A stretch of DNA of 59,653 nt from Streptomyces sp. MBT53. Lineage in GTDB: Bacteria > Actinomycetota > Actinomycetes > Streptomycetales > Streptomycetaceae. The notes below the pieces were generated by a model. It searched no databases, was not told the DNA's origin, and saw only the letters and a list, made by a program, of their open reading frames with translations. Both the position numbers and the translations under genes were made by a program. Shown here piece after piece: positions 7,554 to 16,725 of this stretch (the first letter of the stretch is position 1; the number at the start of each line of letters is the position of its first letter). The stretch lies in the NCBI RefSeq assembly GCF_016654115.1, contig NZ_JAEQAZ010000034.1, positions 33,833 through 93,485 on the forward strand, read 5' to 3'.

Positions 7554-8866
7554 CGGTCAACTCCCGTCAGGAGACGACGGGTTGTCGTCACACCCCACTG
7601 GTCCAGGGACAGCAGGCGGTCGCTCGACGCCATCAGGCCGCCGGTGGCCTCGACATGGGCGGCCCAGCGTTCGCGGGTCTCGACGGCCGGGCGGGCCATG
7701 AGGCAGTCGGGGTCGTTGGTCCAGAGGCGGCCGTGCTGCCACTGGCGGGCGAATCCCGTGAACTCGGCGGAGTCCTGGCCGGGTTGGGAGAAGTCGTCGG
7801 CCTCGGGGCGGCGGTGCGGTGCCGTGTCGGGGCTGACCCGCATCGCGTCGAACAGGCCGAGGGAGGGCAGGATCGGCGCTCCGCAGCCCAGCAGGTAGGC
7901 GTCCGGGCCGATCGCCTCGCGGATCAGGGCGATCCCGGCCCGGTAGGCCTCGATGGCGTCGACCTCCTTGTGGCGTACGCCGTCCAGGGCGCCGGCGTAG
8001 AGGAAGTCGGCCTTGAAGTAGTCGTAGCCCTCGGTGCGGAGGGTGGCGTAGACCTCGGTCAGGTATGCCGCCGCGCCGGGGTGGGTGGGGTCCAGGACGC
8101 AGAGGTCGTGGCCCCAGTTGCGGCCGGCGTGGGCGAAGCCGCCGGCCGGGTCGCGCACCAGCCACTCGGGGTGTTCGGCGGCCAGGTCGCTGGCCGGGTC
8201 GACCAGGAAGGGGGCCGTCCAGATGCCCGCCCTGCGGCCGCGTGCGCGGATCGTGTCGGCGATGCCGGCCCGGGAGCGGAAGCGGCCGGAGAGGGTCAGC
8301 CAGTCGCCCAGGGCCTTCTGGTAGCCGTCGTCGATCTGGACGACGTCGATCGGGAGGTCGAGGGTGTCCATCGCTCGGAGGTTCTCGTGGATGTCCTCCT
8401 CGGTGACGGCGGTGAAGTACTCGTACCAGGAGCACCAGACCGTGGGCGCGGGGCGGGGGGACGGCAGGGCCAGGCTGTCGGCCCAGTCCCCCAGGACCGA
8501 CTGGATGCCGGACCCCGTCCACTCCTTCACCGGGCCGGCGGCGGCGATCTCCGCCACCCCGTCCCGTACCGACAGCCGGATCGACGGGACCGATCCGGTG
8601 GGGTCGACCGCCGCCCACAGGCGGGCCGGAGAGCCGTCGCCGGGGTCCAGGGCGAGCAGACCCTCGCCCTGGAAGACATCGGCCGGGACGGTGGCGCCTG
8701 GGCGGTAGCAGACCGTCGCCCAGTTGGCGTTGGCCGGCCGGTACGGGCGCGCCCCGAGGGGGTAGGCGCCGCTCGGGCTCCAGGACTGCCAGCCCTCCTC
8801 GTGGGCCCGGGCGGTGCGCGGATTCACGGGGACGGAGGTGAGCGCGGTGAAGGGGTGGTCGTGCAC
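7550..8866 (-). CDS. GH36-type alpha-galactosidase, compact form
   Basis: A 438-residue enzyme predicted to cleave terminal alpha-galactosides in the cytoplasm (no signal peptide). Seen: the N-terminal EEGWQSWSPSG of clan GH-D/GH36 enzymes, IDDGYQKALGDW, the nucleophile region YFKADFLYAG near residue 290, and the acid/base region MRVSPDTAP near residue 350. It is much shorter than classical GH36 enzymes (about 700 residues), with a reduced N-terminal beta domain. GTG 8866 is preceded by an AGAG-type ribosome site. It lies 41 nt after a permease gene and overlaps the beta-galactosidase gene by 4 nt. Together they suggest import of mixed alpha/beta-galactosides. Confidence 0.88.
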   Translation of the reverse strand: MHDHPFTALTSVPVNPRTARAHEEGWQSWSPSGAYPLGARPYRPANANWATVCYRPGATVPADVFQGEGLLALDPGDGSPARLWAAVDPTGSVPSIRLSVRDGVAEIAAAGPVKEWTGSGIQSVLGDWADSLALPSPRPAPTVWCSWYEYFTAVTEEDIHENLRAMDTLDLPIDVVQIDDGYQKALGDWLTLSGRFRSRAGIADTIRARGRRAGIWTAPFLVDPASDLAAEHPEWLVRDPAGGFAHAGRNWGHDLCVLDPTHPGAAAYLTEVYATLRTEGYDYFKADFLYAGALDGVRHKEVDAIEAYRAGIALIREAIGPDAYLLGCGAPILPSLGLFDAMRVSPDTAPHRRPEADDFSQPGQDSAEFTGFARQWQHGRLWTNDPDCLMARPAVETRERWAAHVEATGGLMASSDRLLSLDQWGVTTTRRLLTGVDR

Positions 8867-8907
8867 GGTGGTTCTCTTTCAACAGGAAGGGCCGGACCGA
8901 AGTGGCG

Positions 8908-9801
8908 TCAGCCCTTGTTGGCGCCCAGCGTGAGACCGCTGACGAACTGGCGCTGGAGCGCGAAGTACACGATCAGGGTCGGGATCGCGGTGAGCAGGGC
9001 GCCGGCCGCGACCAGGTTGGGGTCGGTGAAGTACTGGCCGGAGAGGTTGTTCAGGGCGGAGGTGATCGGCATGTTCTCGCCGGTCGAGATCAGCACGATC
9101 GCCCAGAAGAAGTCGTTGTAGATCCAGATGGAGAGCAGGGTGCCCAGGGCCGCCATCGCCGGCTTGCACAGCGGCAGCACGATCTGCCAGTACTGGCGCC
9201 ACACGGACGCGCCGTCCACGAGGGCCGCCTCGGTCAACTCGTGCGGCAGCATCCGCATGTAGTTGCTGAGCACGAAGGCGCAGAAGCCGGACTGGAACGC
9301 CACATGGATGAGGACGAGGCCCAGCGCGGAGTCGTAGAGCTTGCCGCTCATCGTGATGCCGGGCAGGTCGATCAGCAGGTACAGGCGGTACAGCGGGGTG
9401 ATGATGACCTGCTGGGGCAGCAGGTTGCCGGCCGTGAACACCAGCAGCAGGGCGATGTTGAATCGGAAGTCGAACCGGCTGACGTAGAACGCGACCATCG
9501 ACGCCAGCAGCAGCGTGAGCAGCACGGCCGGGACCGCGATGATCACCGTGTTGACGAAGTAGTGCGTCATGTCGGACTGCTGGAACGCGTTCTTGAAGTT
9601 GTCGAAGTTCAGCGTGTCCGGCCAGGAGACGTACCCCTTGTTGCTGGTCTCCGAGTACGGGCGCAGGGCCGCGTAGACCGCCCACAGGAGCGGGGCGAGC
9701 CAGGCCAGCGAGGTGACGACGAGGAACGTGTGCAGCAGGACCCGGGCGGGGCGGAGCGGGGTGCGCTGCTTCACGCCGAGCGCGGCGGTGGGGGTGGTCA
9801 T
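8908..9801 (-). CDS. Carbohydrate ABC transporter permease (MalG type)
   Basis: A 297-residue inner-membrane protein with six predicted transmembrane segments, the first at about residues 20-42. The EAA loop that docks the ATPase reads ELTEAALVDGASVWRQYWQIVLPLCKP (near 190-215, quoted for position). The start MTTPTAAL overlaps the stop of the other permease by ATGA and has GAAGGAGC upstream. It pairs with the 9798-10778 permease. No ATPase gene is present; in Streptomyces a shared MsiK ATPase usually serves such sugar importers. Confidence 0.92.
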   Translation of the reverse strand: MTTPTAALGVKQRTPLRPARVLLHTFLVVTSLAWLAPLLWAVYAALRPYSETSNKGYVSWPDTLNFDNFKNAFQQSDMTHYFVNTVIIAVPAVLLTLLLASMVAFYVSRFDFRFNIALLLVFTAGNLLPQQVIITPLYRLYLLIDLPGITMSGKLYDSALGLVLIHVAFQSGFCAFVLSNYMRMLPHELTEAALVDGASVWRQYWQIVLPLCKPAMAALGTLLSIWIYNDFFWAIVLISTGENMPITSALNNLSGQYFTDPNLVAAGALLTAIPTLIVYFALQRQFVSGLTLGANKG

Positions 9802-10778
9802 GCGCGCCGCTCCTTCCGGAAGGTCGCGATCAGGTACGGAATGATGACCGCGAGGGAGATGATCAGCAGGACGACGGCGATCGCCGACCCGTATCCGATC
9901 CGGCTGGACTCGCCGATGATGTTGTTGGTGATCAGGATCGACAGCAGCTCGGTGCCCTGGGCGCCCTTGTTGAAGACGTAGACCAGGTCGAAGGCGCGCA
10001 GCGACTCGATGATGGTGACGACCAGGACGACCGTGTTGGTGGGGCGCAGCGTCGGGAAGATGACGTTCTTGAACGTCTGCCACTCGTTCGCGCCGTCCAG
10101 TGCGGAGGCCTCCCGCAGGGACGGGTCGACGCCCTTGAGGCCGGCCAGGTACAGGATCATCATGTAGCCGGCGTGCCGCCAGGAGGCGGCGATCAGGACG
10201 GCCCACAGGTTGAGCTTGGGGTCGCCGATCCAGTCGATGTAGTGGCCTGGCTTGTTGGCCCCGATGAGGCTGTTGATCAGGCCGGTGTCCGGGTTGTAGA
10301 TCAGCTGCCAGACGAAGCCGGTGACCGCCAGGGACATGACGACCGGCAGGAAGAACGCGGTCTGGTAGACGCGGCTGAAGCGGATGTTCTTGTCCAGCTG
10401 CACGGCCAGGAACAGGCCGAAGGGCGTCGGCAGCAGGATGAGCACGACGAACCAGATGACGTTGTGCTCTAGGGCGGGCCAGAACTGCGGGTTGTCGGTG
10501 AACAACTGCTTGAAGTTGTCCAGCCCGACCCACTTGATCGAGGAGAAGCCGATGCCGTCCCAGCTGGTGAAGGCCAGGGCGATGGAGGCGAGGGCGGTGA
10601 CCCAGACAAGGGCCACGTGCAGGACCGTCGGCACGCCCGCCATGAAGGCGAGCGTGATGCGGTCACGGCGGGTCAGCAGGCGCTTGGCGCCCTGCGGGAC
10701 CCGCTTGTCGGCAGGCGCGGGGCCCGGAGGCGGAACGGCGTCCGCCTCCGGGCTCGTCGTAGTCGTCTCGGAGATCAT
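9798..10778 (-). CDS. Carbohydrate ABC transporter permease (MalF type)
   Basis: A 326-residue permease with a cytoplasmic N-terminal tail rich in Thr, Pro and Lys, then six predicted transmembrane segments from about residue 45. The EAA loop reads REASALDGANEWQTFKNVIF near residues 225-245, before LRPTNTVVLVVTII. Its start overlaps the stop of the binding-protein gene by ATGA, so translation is coupled. With the 8908-9801 protein it should form the translocation pore for the sugar delivered by the lipoprotein. Confidence 0.92.
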   Translation of the reverse strand: MISETTTTSPEADAVPPPGPAPADKRVPQGAKRLLTRRDRITLAFMAGVPTVLHVALVWVTALASIALAFTSWDGIGFSSIKWVGLDNFKQLFTDNPQFWPALEHNVIWFVVLILLPTPFGLFLAVQLDKNIRFSRVYQTAFFLPVVMSLAVTGFVWQLIYNPDTGLINSLIGANKPGHYIDWIGDPKLNLWAVLIAASWRHAGYMMILYLAGLKGVDPSLREASALDGANEWQTFKNVIFPTLRPTNTVVLVVTIIESLRAFDLVYVFNKGAQGTELLSILITNNIIGESSRIGYGSAIAVVLLIISLAVIIPYLIATFRKERRA

Positions 10779-12073
10779 GAGGAGGCGAAGATCGTCTTCT
10801 TCTGGCGCTCGATCGAGGACAGCAGACTGTCGACGCCCTTGGGGTTCTGGAGGAACTTCTGCAGTCCGGGCTGCATCACCGTCGAGGTGAAGTCCGGACG
10901 GGAGTCGCGGTCCATGAACTGGGTGAGGCTCTTGGCGGCGCCGATCATCTCGAACGCCTTCTTCTGCAGCGGCGAGTACGCGGCGGTGGAGGCCTTGCTG
11001 GAGGCCGCGACCACGCTCGGGTCGGTCTTGAGGTAGAGCTCCTCGGCCGCCGGGGTGCCCAGGTACTCCAGGAGCTTCACGACACCGGCGTGGTTCTTCG
11101 GGGCCTTGCTGACCATGAAGCCGTCGGTGGGCGCCTCGACGGTGTCCTGGCCGTACGCGGAGTTGATCTCCGGGAAGGCGAAGAAGTCGAGGTCGTCGAG
11201 GTCGGCCTTGACGGTGAACTGCTGGGCCACGAAGGTGCCGAGGAGGTACATGCCGGACTTCTTCGACACGATGCCCTGGGCCGCGTCCTGCCAGGTGCGG
11301 CCCATGAAGCCGTCCTGGTGGTACGGGAGCAGCTCGGCCCAGTGGTCGAAGACCGCCTTGACCTTGGGGTCGGTCCACGACTCGGTGCCCGCCATCAGCG
11401 ACTTGTGGAAGTCGTAGCCGTTGAGGCGGAAGTTGATCTGGTCGAAGGTGCCCATCGCCGGCCAGGCGTCCTTGTCGCCGAAGGCGATCGGGACCAGGCC
11501 GTCACTCTTCATCTTCTTGCAGAGGGCGACCAGCTCGTCCCAGGTGGTGGGGACGGTGTAGCCCTTCGCCGCGAAGACGCTCTTGCGGTAGAAGATCGCC
11601 CACGGGTACGTGGTGATCGGCACGAAGTAGTACTTGCCGTCCTCGCCCTTGCTGAGCTTCTTCATCGCGTCGGGGAAGTTGTCCCCGATCTTCGCCCAGA
11701 CGTCGTCGATGGGGGTGGCGAGCTTCTTGGCCGCGAAGAACTGCATCCGGTACCCGGCGAACCAGTTGAACACGTCGTCCGGGGTGCCCTGGAGGTAGGA
11801 GTTGATCTGCTCCTGGAAGGTGTTGTGGTCCTTCGTGTTGACCTTGACGGTAACGCCGGAGGTCTTCTTGAAGTCCGCGTAGACGCTCGCGAACGCCTTC
11901 TTCGGCACGGCGTCGGACGCGTTGGACCCGAGCGTGACGGTCTTCGAGTCGGACCCGCTGCCGCTGCTGCCACAGGCGCTCAGCAGGGGGATACCGGCTC
12001 CGAGGACGGCGGCGCCGCCTACGCCGCGCAGGACGGAACGGCGGCTCGCGGCGGGGAGGGAGAAGTCGGGCAT
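10775..12073 (-). CDS. Sugar ABC transporter substrate-binding lipoprotein
   Basis: A 432-residue extracellular binding protein of the family 1 type. The N-terminus has twin arginines (SRRSVLRGV), a hydrophobic core and the lipobox LLSAC, so it is a Tat-like lipoprotein cut before Cys. The mature part has the family pattern VTVKVNTKDHNTFQEQINSY, DVFNWFAGYR and a C-terminal FTSTVMQPGLQKFL. ATG 12073 was chosen because AGGAG lies just upstream and it starts the signal peptide. It is the first gene of a five-gene operon with two permeases, an alpha-galactosidase and a beta-galactosidase, so the ligand is probably a galactose-containing oligosaccharide. Confidence 0.93.
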   Translation of the reverse strand: MPDFSLPAASRRSVLRGVGGAAVLGAGIPLLSACGSSGSGSDSKTVTLGSNASDAVPKKAFASVYADFKKTSGVTVKVNTKDHNTFQEQINSYLQGTPDDVFNWFAGYRMQFFAAKKLATPIDDVWAKIGDNFPDAMKKLSKGEDGKYYFVPITTYPWAIFYRKSVFAAKGYTVPTTWDELVALCKKMKSDGLVPIAFGDKDAWPAMGTFDQINFRLNGYDFHKSLMAGTESWTDPKVKAVFDHWAELLPYHQDGFMGRTWQDAAQGIVSKKSGMYLLGTFVAQQFTVKADLDDLDFFAFPEINSAYGQDTVEAPTDGFMVSKAPKNHAGVVKLLEYLGTPAAEELYLKTDPSVVAASSKASTAAYSPLQKKAFEMIGAAKSLTQFMDRDSRPDFTSTVMQPGLQKFLQNPKGVDSLLSSIERQKKTIFASS

Positions 12074-12168
12074 GAACGGCTCCTGACGGACAGGGTTCGG
12101 CCGGAATGCGCCACGCCCCAGGTCGTCGTAACCGACCAGAAACCAACGCGACCAAACACGGTGGCGTA

Positions 12169-12198
12169 ATAACAGTCCCATGTCTGGTCATGCGTCAA
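12169..12198 (-). promoter_or_regulatory. Likely promoter of the galactoside operon
   Basis: Minus strand: -35 TTGACG (12193-12198), an 18-nt spacer and -10 TGTTAT (12169-12174), about 95 nt before the lipoprotein start. Confidence 0.55.
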
Positions 12199-12215
12199 CA
12201 CCCGCCGCCTTCATT

Positions 12216-12234
12216 TGTCGAAACGTAATCGACA
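12216..12234 (-). promoter_or_regulatory. Inverted repeat upstream of the galactoside promoter
   Basis: TGTCGA and TCGACA flank a 7-nt centre, 18 bp upstream of the -35 box. Its size suits a binding site for a sugar-responsive regulator. No regulator gene lies next to the operon, so the factor is unknown. Confidence 0.4.
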
Positions 12235-12250
12235 CGCGCGAGCAAGAGAA

Positions 12251-12282
12251 GCGGACGTACAGCCGAGTGGCCATACGTCCGC
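12251..12282 (-). terminator. Hairpin downstream of the chitinase gene
   Basis: GCGGACGTA (12251-12259) and TACGTCCGC (12274-12282) form a perfect 9-bp stem with a 14-nt loop between the chitinase stop and the divergent operon promoter. Confidence 0.5.
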
Positions 12283-12338
12283 CAAGGGGTGACTGGGGCC
12301 GCGGGAGCCGCGAGGGGCTCCTGGGGCGCGTGGGGCGA

Positions 12339-13811
12339 CTACTGCAAGGCGGAGAAGGCCTTGGAGAACGCGGACGGGGTCTGCGCGATCGAACTGCAGG
12401 TCGCGTCGGCGGTGGGCTTGGTCCCGCCCGCGCACTGCTTGTCGCGGGCCGCGGACCACATCGAGATGCCGCCGAGCCCCTTCGCCTTGGCGAAAGCGAC
12501 GAGCTGGGTCGCGTCGTCGACCTTGAAAACCTCCGATGACACGTCGTTCACACCGATCATCGGCGTGACAGAAACCGCTTTCCATGCAGCGCTTTCAGAG
12601 AGCCCGAGAACACTCTTGACTTGGGCCTGAGTCGCTGTAGCCGCTTGCTCTGAGTACGTTCCCATATCTCCGCTGTAGGCCGGTCCGTAGTCCATCGCCA
12701 TGATGTTGACCGTGCTGATTTTCACGCCGTTGGATTTGGCGTTGGAGAGCAGGTTCACACCGTCCTGGGTGAGTCCCTCGGGCATCACCGGGAGGGTGAA
12801 GGAGACGTCCAGGTTCGGGTGCTGCCGCTGGAGCCCGGCTATCGCCTGGGCGCGGATCGTGTTCGCCGCCGTGTTGGGCAGCGCGGCGCCCTCGATGTCG
12901 AAGTCGACCTTGGTGAGGCCGTACGTGTCCACGACCTTGCCGTAGGCGCTCGCCAGCGCGCTCGCCGAACCACAGGTCGTCGCCAGCTCGGAGCCGGCCG
13001 CGCCGCCGAAGGAGACCCGTACGTCGCCGCCCTTGGCGCGCAGCGCGCCGATCTGGGAGGCCACGCCGTCGCTCGCGAGGTCGGTCACCCCGCCCCACTT
13101 CGGGGTGCAGCCGCCGCCGTCCAGGACGAACGCGAGGTTGTAGTTCTTCACTCCGGTCGCGGTGACGTTCCCGAGGAGGTCGAAGGCCGGGTAGAGGGAG
13201 GTGTCGACGTACGGGGCGAAGCCGCCGGCGGCCGTGGTGCCGCCGCTCGGGGTTGAGGTCGGAGTGGGAGTGGGGGTGGGCGTGGCCGTCGGGGTCGGCG
13301 TGGGCGTCGGCTTGGTGGTGACGGTGGGTGTGGGGGTCGGCGTGGGGGTCCCCGTCGGGCGGCCGGTCGGCTCGGGGGTCGCGGTGCCGTCGGCCGAGCA
13401 CTTGGCCTTGTCGATCAGACAACTCGTCGGCTGGCCCGTGCCGTTGACCACGAAGCCGACCGTGACCGACTCGCCGGCCGCGAGCCCGTCCGTGTCCCAC
13501 TTCGGCGGCTTCACGGTGACGTGCTGCCCGCTCACGCTCGACTCGGCGTTCCACAGCGAGCCGATCTTCGAACCGGACGGCAGGTCGAACTCCAGCGTCC
13601 AGTCCGCCTTCCTGGCACCGGTGGTGTTGGTGACGACGTACTGGGCGGTGTACCCGGTCGACCACTCGCTGGTCCTCGTGTAGGCCGCGCCGACGCTCGC
13701 CGCCTGGGCGACGCCGGTCAGCAGGATCGCACCGCCGCCGACCACCGCCGCGGCGACCGCGCCGCCGACCACCTTGTTCCTGTTGCTGATCCTGCGCCGG
13801 TGGGTGCTCAT
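12339..13811 (-). CDS. Secreted GH18 chitinase with N-terminal CBM2
   Basis: A 490-residue secreted enzyme. Start ATG 13811 gives a signal peptide: basic HRRRISNRNK, a hydrophobic core, and cleavage after AQA near residue 36. A CBM2-type binding module follows (about 37-140, with Cys in QPTSCLIDKAKC). A Pro-Thr repeat linker (about 150-205) then leads to the GH18 barrel with the catalytic motif VDFDIEG (general acid Glu), FGGAAGSEL, MAMDYG and a final GISMWSAARD. It should cleave chitin outside the cell. The linker is encoded by low-complexity GT-rich DNA at about 13250-13370. A partial DasR-like site lies about 135 bp upstream of the start. Confidence 0.93.
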   Translation of the reverse strand: MSTHRRRISNRNKVVGGAVAAAVVGGGAILLTGVAQAASVGAAYTRTSEWSTGYTAQYVVTNTTGARKADWTLEFDLPSGSKIGSLWNAESSVSGQHVTVKPPKWDTDGLAAGESVTVGFVVNGTGQPTSCLIDKAKCSADGTATPEPTGRPTGTPTPTPTPTVTTKPTPTPTPTATPTPTPTPTSTPSGGTTAAGGFAPYVDTSLYPAFDLLGNVTATGVKNYNLAFVLDGGGCTPKWGGVTDLASDGVASQIGALRAKGGDVRVSFGGAAGSELATTCGSASALASAYGKVVDTYGLTKVDFDIEGAALPNTAANTIRAQAIAGLQRQHPNLDVSFTLPVMPEGLTQDGVNLLSNAKSNGVKISTVNIMAMDYGPAYSGDMGTYSEQAATATQAQVKSVLGLSESAAWKAVSVTPMIGVNDVSSEVFKVDDATQLVAFAKAKGLGGISMWSAARDKQCAGGTKPTADATCSSIAQTPSAFSKAFSALQ

Positions 13812-13918
13812 CGCGTGCCTGCCTTCGCCGTACGGGGGTGGGGTGCGGCAGCACGTTAGCGATCCGGAATCGGGCAAAGCGCCTGATCCGGGCAGGGGTT
13901 GGCGATCTTAGGGCGCGC

Positions 13919-15322
13919 TTAAGGGAGGGATCGGGACCGGTTAAAGGTAGAGACCAATCTGCCGGGCCGGCGCCGTCGTACGGCTCCTCGATGCCCCTTG
14001 CGCTCCGGCTCCCGCCCGTCCAGCTGGATCCAGATCCGCACCTCCGTGCCGCCGAGCATCGAGGAGCCGATCCGGACGTCCCCGCCCGTCGACTCGGCGA
14101 GCCTGCGCACGATGTCGAGGCCGAGCCCGGTCGACCCGTCGCTGCCGGAGCCGCGCCCGCGGGCCATCGCCGCCTCGGGGTCGCGTATGCCGGAGCCCGC
14201 GTCCGAGACGAGCATGATCACCGCGTCCTCGCTGTTGTGCACGTCGACCGCGAAGGCCGTGCCCTCGGGGGTGTGCCGGAACACGTTGCCGAGGAGGGCG
14301 TCGAGGGCGGCGACCAGGTCGGCGCGGGCCACGGGTATCCGCACCGGCCGCTCCACCCCGGCCACTCGCACCTTGCGGCCCTCGTCCTCGGCGAGCGCGG
14401 ACCAGAACCGCATCCGCTCGCGCACCACCTCGGCCGCGTCGCACCCGGCACCGGGCCCGGCCGCCACGGTCTGCGGCTTGGCCTCGCGCGCGGTCCGGAT
14501 GATCGTGTCGACCTCCCGCTCCAGCTGCGCGACGGCGGTCCGCGTCTGCTCGGCGGCCGGACCGTCCCCGAGCGAGGCCGCGTTGAGCCGCAGCACGGTG
14601 AGGGGTGTGCGCAGGCGGTGCGACAGGTCGGCCGCCAACTCCCTTTCGTTCGCCAGCAGTTGTACGACCTGGTCGGCCATGGAGTTGAACGCGACCGCCG
14701 CCAGCCGCAGTTCGGTCGGCCCCTCCTCGGGCACCCGCGAACCCAGCTTCCCCTCGCCCAGTTCGTGCGCGCCCTCGACCAGGCGCTGCGCGGGCTGCAC
14801 CATCCGCACGCCGAGCCGGTCGGCGACCGCGACGGAACCGACGATCAGCGCGATGCCGACCCCGGCGAGCACCGCCCAGGCCGTGCCGACGCCGTTGCTG
14901 ACCTCGGACTCCGGGACGTAGACCTCGACGACGGATATCTCGCCGGAGCTGAGCGCGACGGGCTGGAGCAGGACGGAGCCGCCGGGCACCTCGGTGGTGG
15001 AGGCGCGGCCCAGCTTCCGTACGGTCGTGATGTCCTTCTCGGCGGCGCGCTGCCGCCCGATGTCGAGGGCGGCCTTCCCCTCCCCCGCCGGTATGTGGAC
15101 GGCCATCCCGGAGTCCGCGCCCGCCGAGGCGACGACCTTCTCCAACTGGTCCCGGTCGGTGGTGATGGACAGCGCGGGGGCGACGGCGGCGGCCTCCCGC
15201 TCGGCGTTCGAGAAGGCACGGTCGCGGGCCATCTCCTTGATGACCAGGCCCAGCGGCACCGCGAAGGCGACGACGACCATGGCCGCGATCGCCAGACAGA
15301 CCCTGACCAGTGCCCACCTCAT
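13919..15322 (-). CDS. Two-component sensor histidine kinase
   Basis: A 467-residue membrane kinase. Transmembrane segments lie at about residues 5-28 and 148-168, bounding an extracellular sensor of about 120 residues. A HAMP domain follows (RMVQPAQRLVEGA), then the H-box ADLSHRLRTPLTVLRLN (phospho-His near 234). The ATPase part has the N-box region LLGNVFRHTPEG, a G1 box VSDAGSGIRD and a G2 box GSTGLGLDIV. The RLRTP rather than ELRTP form of the H-box is common in actinobacterial OmpR-type partners. Its start overlaps the regulator stop by ATGA. The signal is unknown. Confidence 0.93.
   Translation of the reverse strand: MRWALVRVCLAIAAMVVVAFAVPLGLVIKEMARDRAFSNAEREAAAVAPALSITTDRDQLEKVVASAGADSGMAVHIPAGEGKAALDIGRQRAAEKDITTVRKLGRASTTEVPGGSVLLQPVALSSGEISVVEVYVPESEVSNGVGTAWAVLAGVGIALIVGSVAVADRLGVRMVQPAQRLVEGAHELGEGKLGSRVPEEGPTELRLAAVAFNSMADQVVQLLANERELAADLSHRLRTPLTVLRLNAASLGDGPAAEQTRTAVAQLEREVDTIIRTAREAKPQTVAAGPGAGCDAAEVVRERMRFWSALAEDEGRKVRVAGVERPVRIPVARADLVAALDALLGNVFRHTPEGTAFAVDVHNSEDAVIMLVSDAGSGIRDPEAAMARGRGSGSDGSTGLGLDIVRRLAESTGGDVRIGSSMLGGTEVRIWIQLDGREPERKGHRGAVRRRRPGRLVSTFNRSRSLP
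13945..13956 (-). promoter_or_regulatory. Partial DasR-like site upstream of the chitinase
   Basis: TGGTCTCTACCT on the minus strand matches 9 of 12 positions of the dre consensus TGGTCTAGACCA. It lies inside the 3' end of the histidine kinase gene, about 135 bp before the chitinase start. Confidence 0.35.
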
Positions 15323-16023
15323 CGCGGCGACTCCACTCCTGGTGGCTCGAGCTTCACGCCGACACCGCGCAGGGTGTGCAGATAGCGCGGCCGGGCCGCC
15401 GTCTCGCCCAACTTCCGGCGCAGCCAGGACAGATGGACGTCGATCGTCTGGTCGTCGCCGTAGGACTGCTGCCAGACCTCGGCGAGGAGTTCCTTGCGCG
15501 GGACGACCACACCGGGCCGGCCGGCCAGGAAGGCGAGGAGGTCGAACTCGCGGCGGGTGAGGTCGAGTCGGACGCCGTCCAGGTCGGCCTGGCGGCGCAG
15601 CGGGTCGACGGTCAGTCCGCCGACGCGGAGGACCGAGGACGGGGGCGCTTCACCGGTGGTGGCGCGGGAGCGTCGTAGAACGGCGGACATGCGGGCGGAG
15701 AGGTGGTCGACCGAGAAGGGCTTGGTGAGGTAGTCGTCCGCGCCCGCGTTGAGCAGCCGGACGATCTCCGACTCGTCGTCGCGGGCGGTGGCGATGATCA
15801 CCGGTACGTCGGTGATTCCGCGCAGCATCTTCAGCGCCTCGGACCCGTCCAGGTCGGGCAGTCCGAGGTCCAGGATGACCACGTCGAAACGGAAATGGGC
15901 GACCTCGCGCAGCGCCTCAAGTGCCGTACCGACACTGCGCACCGTGTGCGCGGCATCGGTCAGATGCCGGATGAGGGCCGAGCGTACGAACTGGTCGTCC
16001 TCGACCACGAGCACACTTGCCAT
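15319..16023 (-). CDS. OmpR-family response regulator
   Basis: A 234-residue regulator. The receiver domain (about 1-115) has the acidic pair VVEDDQ, the phospho-Asp in VVILDLGLPDLDG (near 52), Thr in IIATARDD and Lys in LTKPF. The winged-helix domain (about 125-225) includes LTRREFDLLAFLA, VVPRKELLAEVW and IDVHLSWLRRKLGE. ATG 16023 was chosen as the first start that begins with the receiver strand MASVLVVEDD; the open frame further upstream is not protein-like. It is co-transcribed with the kinase at 13919-15322. Confidence 0.94.
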   Translation of the reverse strand: MASVLVVEDDQFVRSALIRHLTDAAHTVRSVGTALEALREVAHFRFDVVILDLGLPDLDGSEALKMLRGITDVPVIIATARDDESEIVRLLNAGADDYLTKPFSVDHLSARMSAVLRRSRATTGEAPPSSVLRVGGLTVDPLRRQADLDGVRLDLTRREFDLLAFLAGRPGVVVPRKELLAEVWQQSYGDDQTIDVHLSWLRRKLGETAARPRYLHTLRGVGVKLEPPGVESPR

Positions 16024-16134
16024 GCGCCGCACCGTAGCCCATGCGGGCGAACCGTATCCGGGCCTGTGGACAACTCCCGGCTGTGGACAAAGCGATGGCC
16101 ATCGCCGGGACACCTGTGGGGCGCGTGAGGCAGT

Positions 16135-16683
16135 ATGGCCGCGATGCCCAGAGGACTCGTCAACGGATTCGTACACGTGCTGGCCTGGTTGCTCGCCACC
16201 GGCGCGGCGGTCACGCTGACCTGGTGGGGTGTCCACACGGTCATGACGGGCACGGCCTACGACCCGCCGCGCGCCCTGCCCATCGCGGCGGCCGGCGCGA
16301 CCGCGCAGGAGGCGACACCGCCCGCCGAGCCGACGGTACGGGCCGAGTCGGACCCGAGCCCGTCGAGCACCCCGACACCGACCCGCACCCCGAGTCCGAC
16401 CCCCACGGAGACGGCGCCCGCGAGCCCGTCCCCCTCTCCCTCCGTCTCCACGTCCGGCCAGGTCAAGAGCTACGACACCGACGGCGGGCGGGTGGTGCTC
16501 GAACTCGACTACGCGCCGGCCTATGTGACGCTCGTGTCGGCCACGCCGGGTACGGGCTGGTCGATGCAGGTGTGGAAGACGGACTCATGGCTCCGGGTGG
16601 AGTTCACCAAGGGCACGGGCAAGGTGTCGGTGATCTGCACGTGGCACGACGGGGCGCCTCGGGTGGATGTGGGGAACTACTAG
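16135..16683 (+). CDS. Membrane-anchored protein with Pro-Ser-Thr stalk
   Basis: A 182-residue protein. One transmembrane segment (about residues 12-38, VLAWLLATGAAVTLTWWGV) is followed by a long Pro/Ser/Thr/Glu stalk (about 60-110) and a small beta-rich outer domain (VVLELDYAPAYVTLVSATPGTGWSMQVWKTDSW-like pattern, quoted in part: GWSMQVWKTDSWLRVEF). GAGG is 4-5 nt before ATG 16135; ATG 16144 is an alternative. It is divergent from the two-component genes, with its start 111 bp from theirs, so it could be a target of that system, but nothing proves it. Function unknown. Confidence 0.75.
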   Translation: MAAMPRGLVNGFVHVLAWLLATGAAVTLTWWGVHTVMTGTAYDPPRALPIAAAGATAQEATPPAEPTVRAESDPSPSSTPTPTRTPSPTPTETAPASPSPSPSVSTSGQVKSYDTDGGRVVLELDYAPAYVTLVSATPGTGWSMQVWKTDSWLRVEFTKGTGKVSVICTWHDGAPRVDVGNY

Positions 16684-16725
16684 CGCCCGGACCACCCGGG
16701 TCCAGAACTGAAAGCCAACTACATA

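Noticed and set aside
13250..13370. Short repeated units that might be a CRISPR-like or satellite array
   Set aside because: They encode the Pro-Thr linker of the secreted chitinase; the period is 6-12 bp and there are no spacers.
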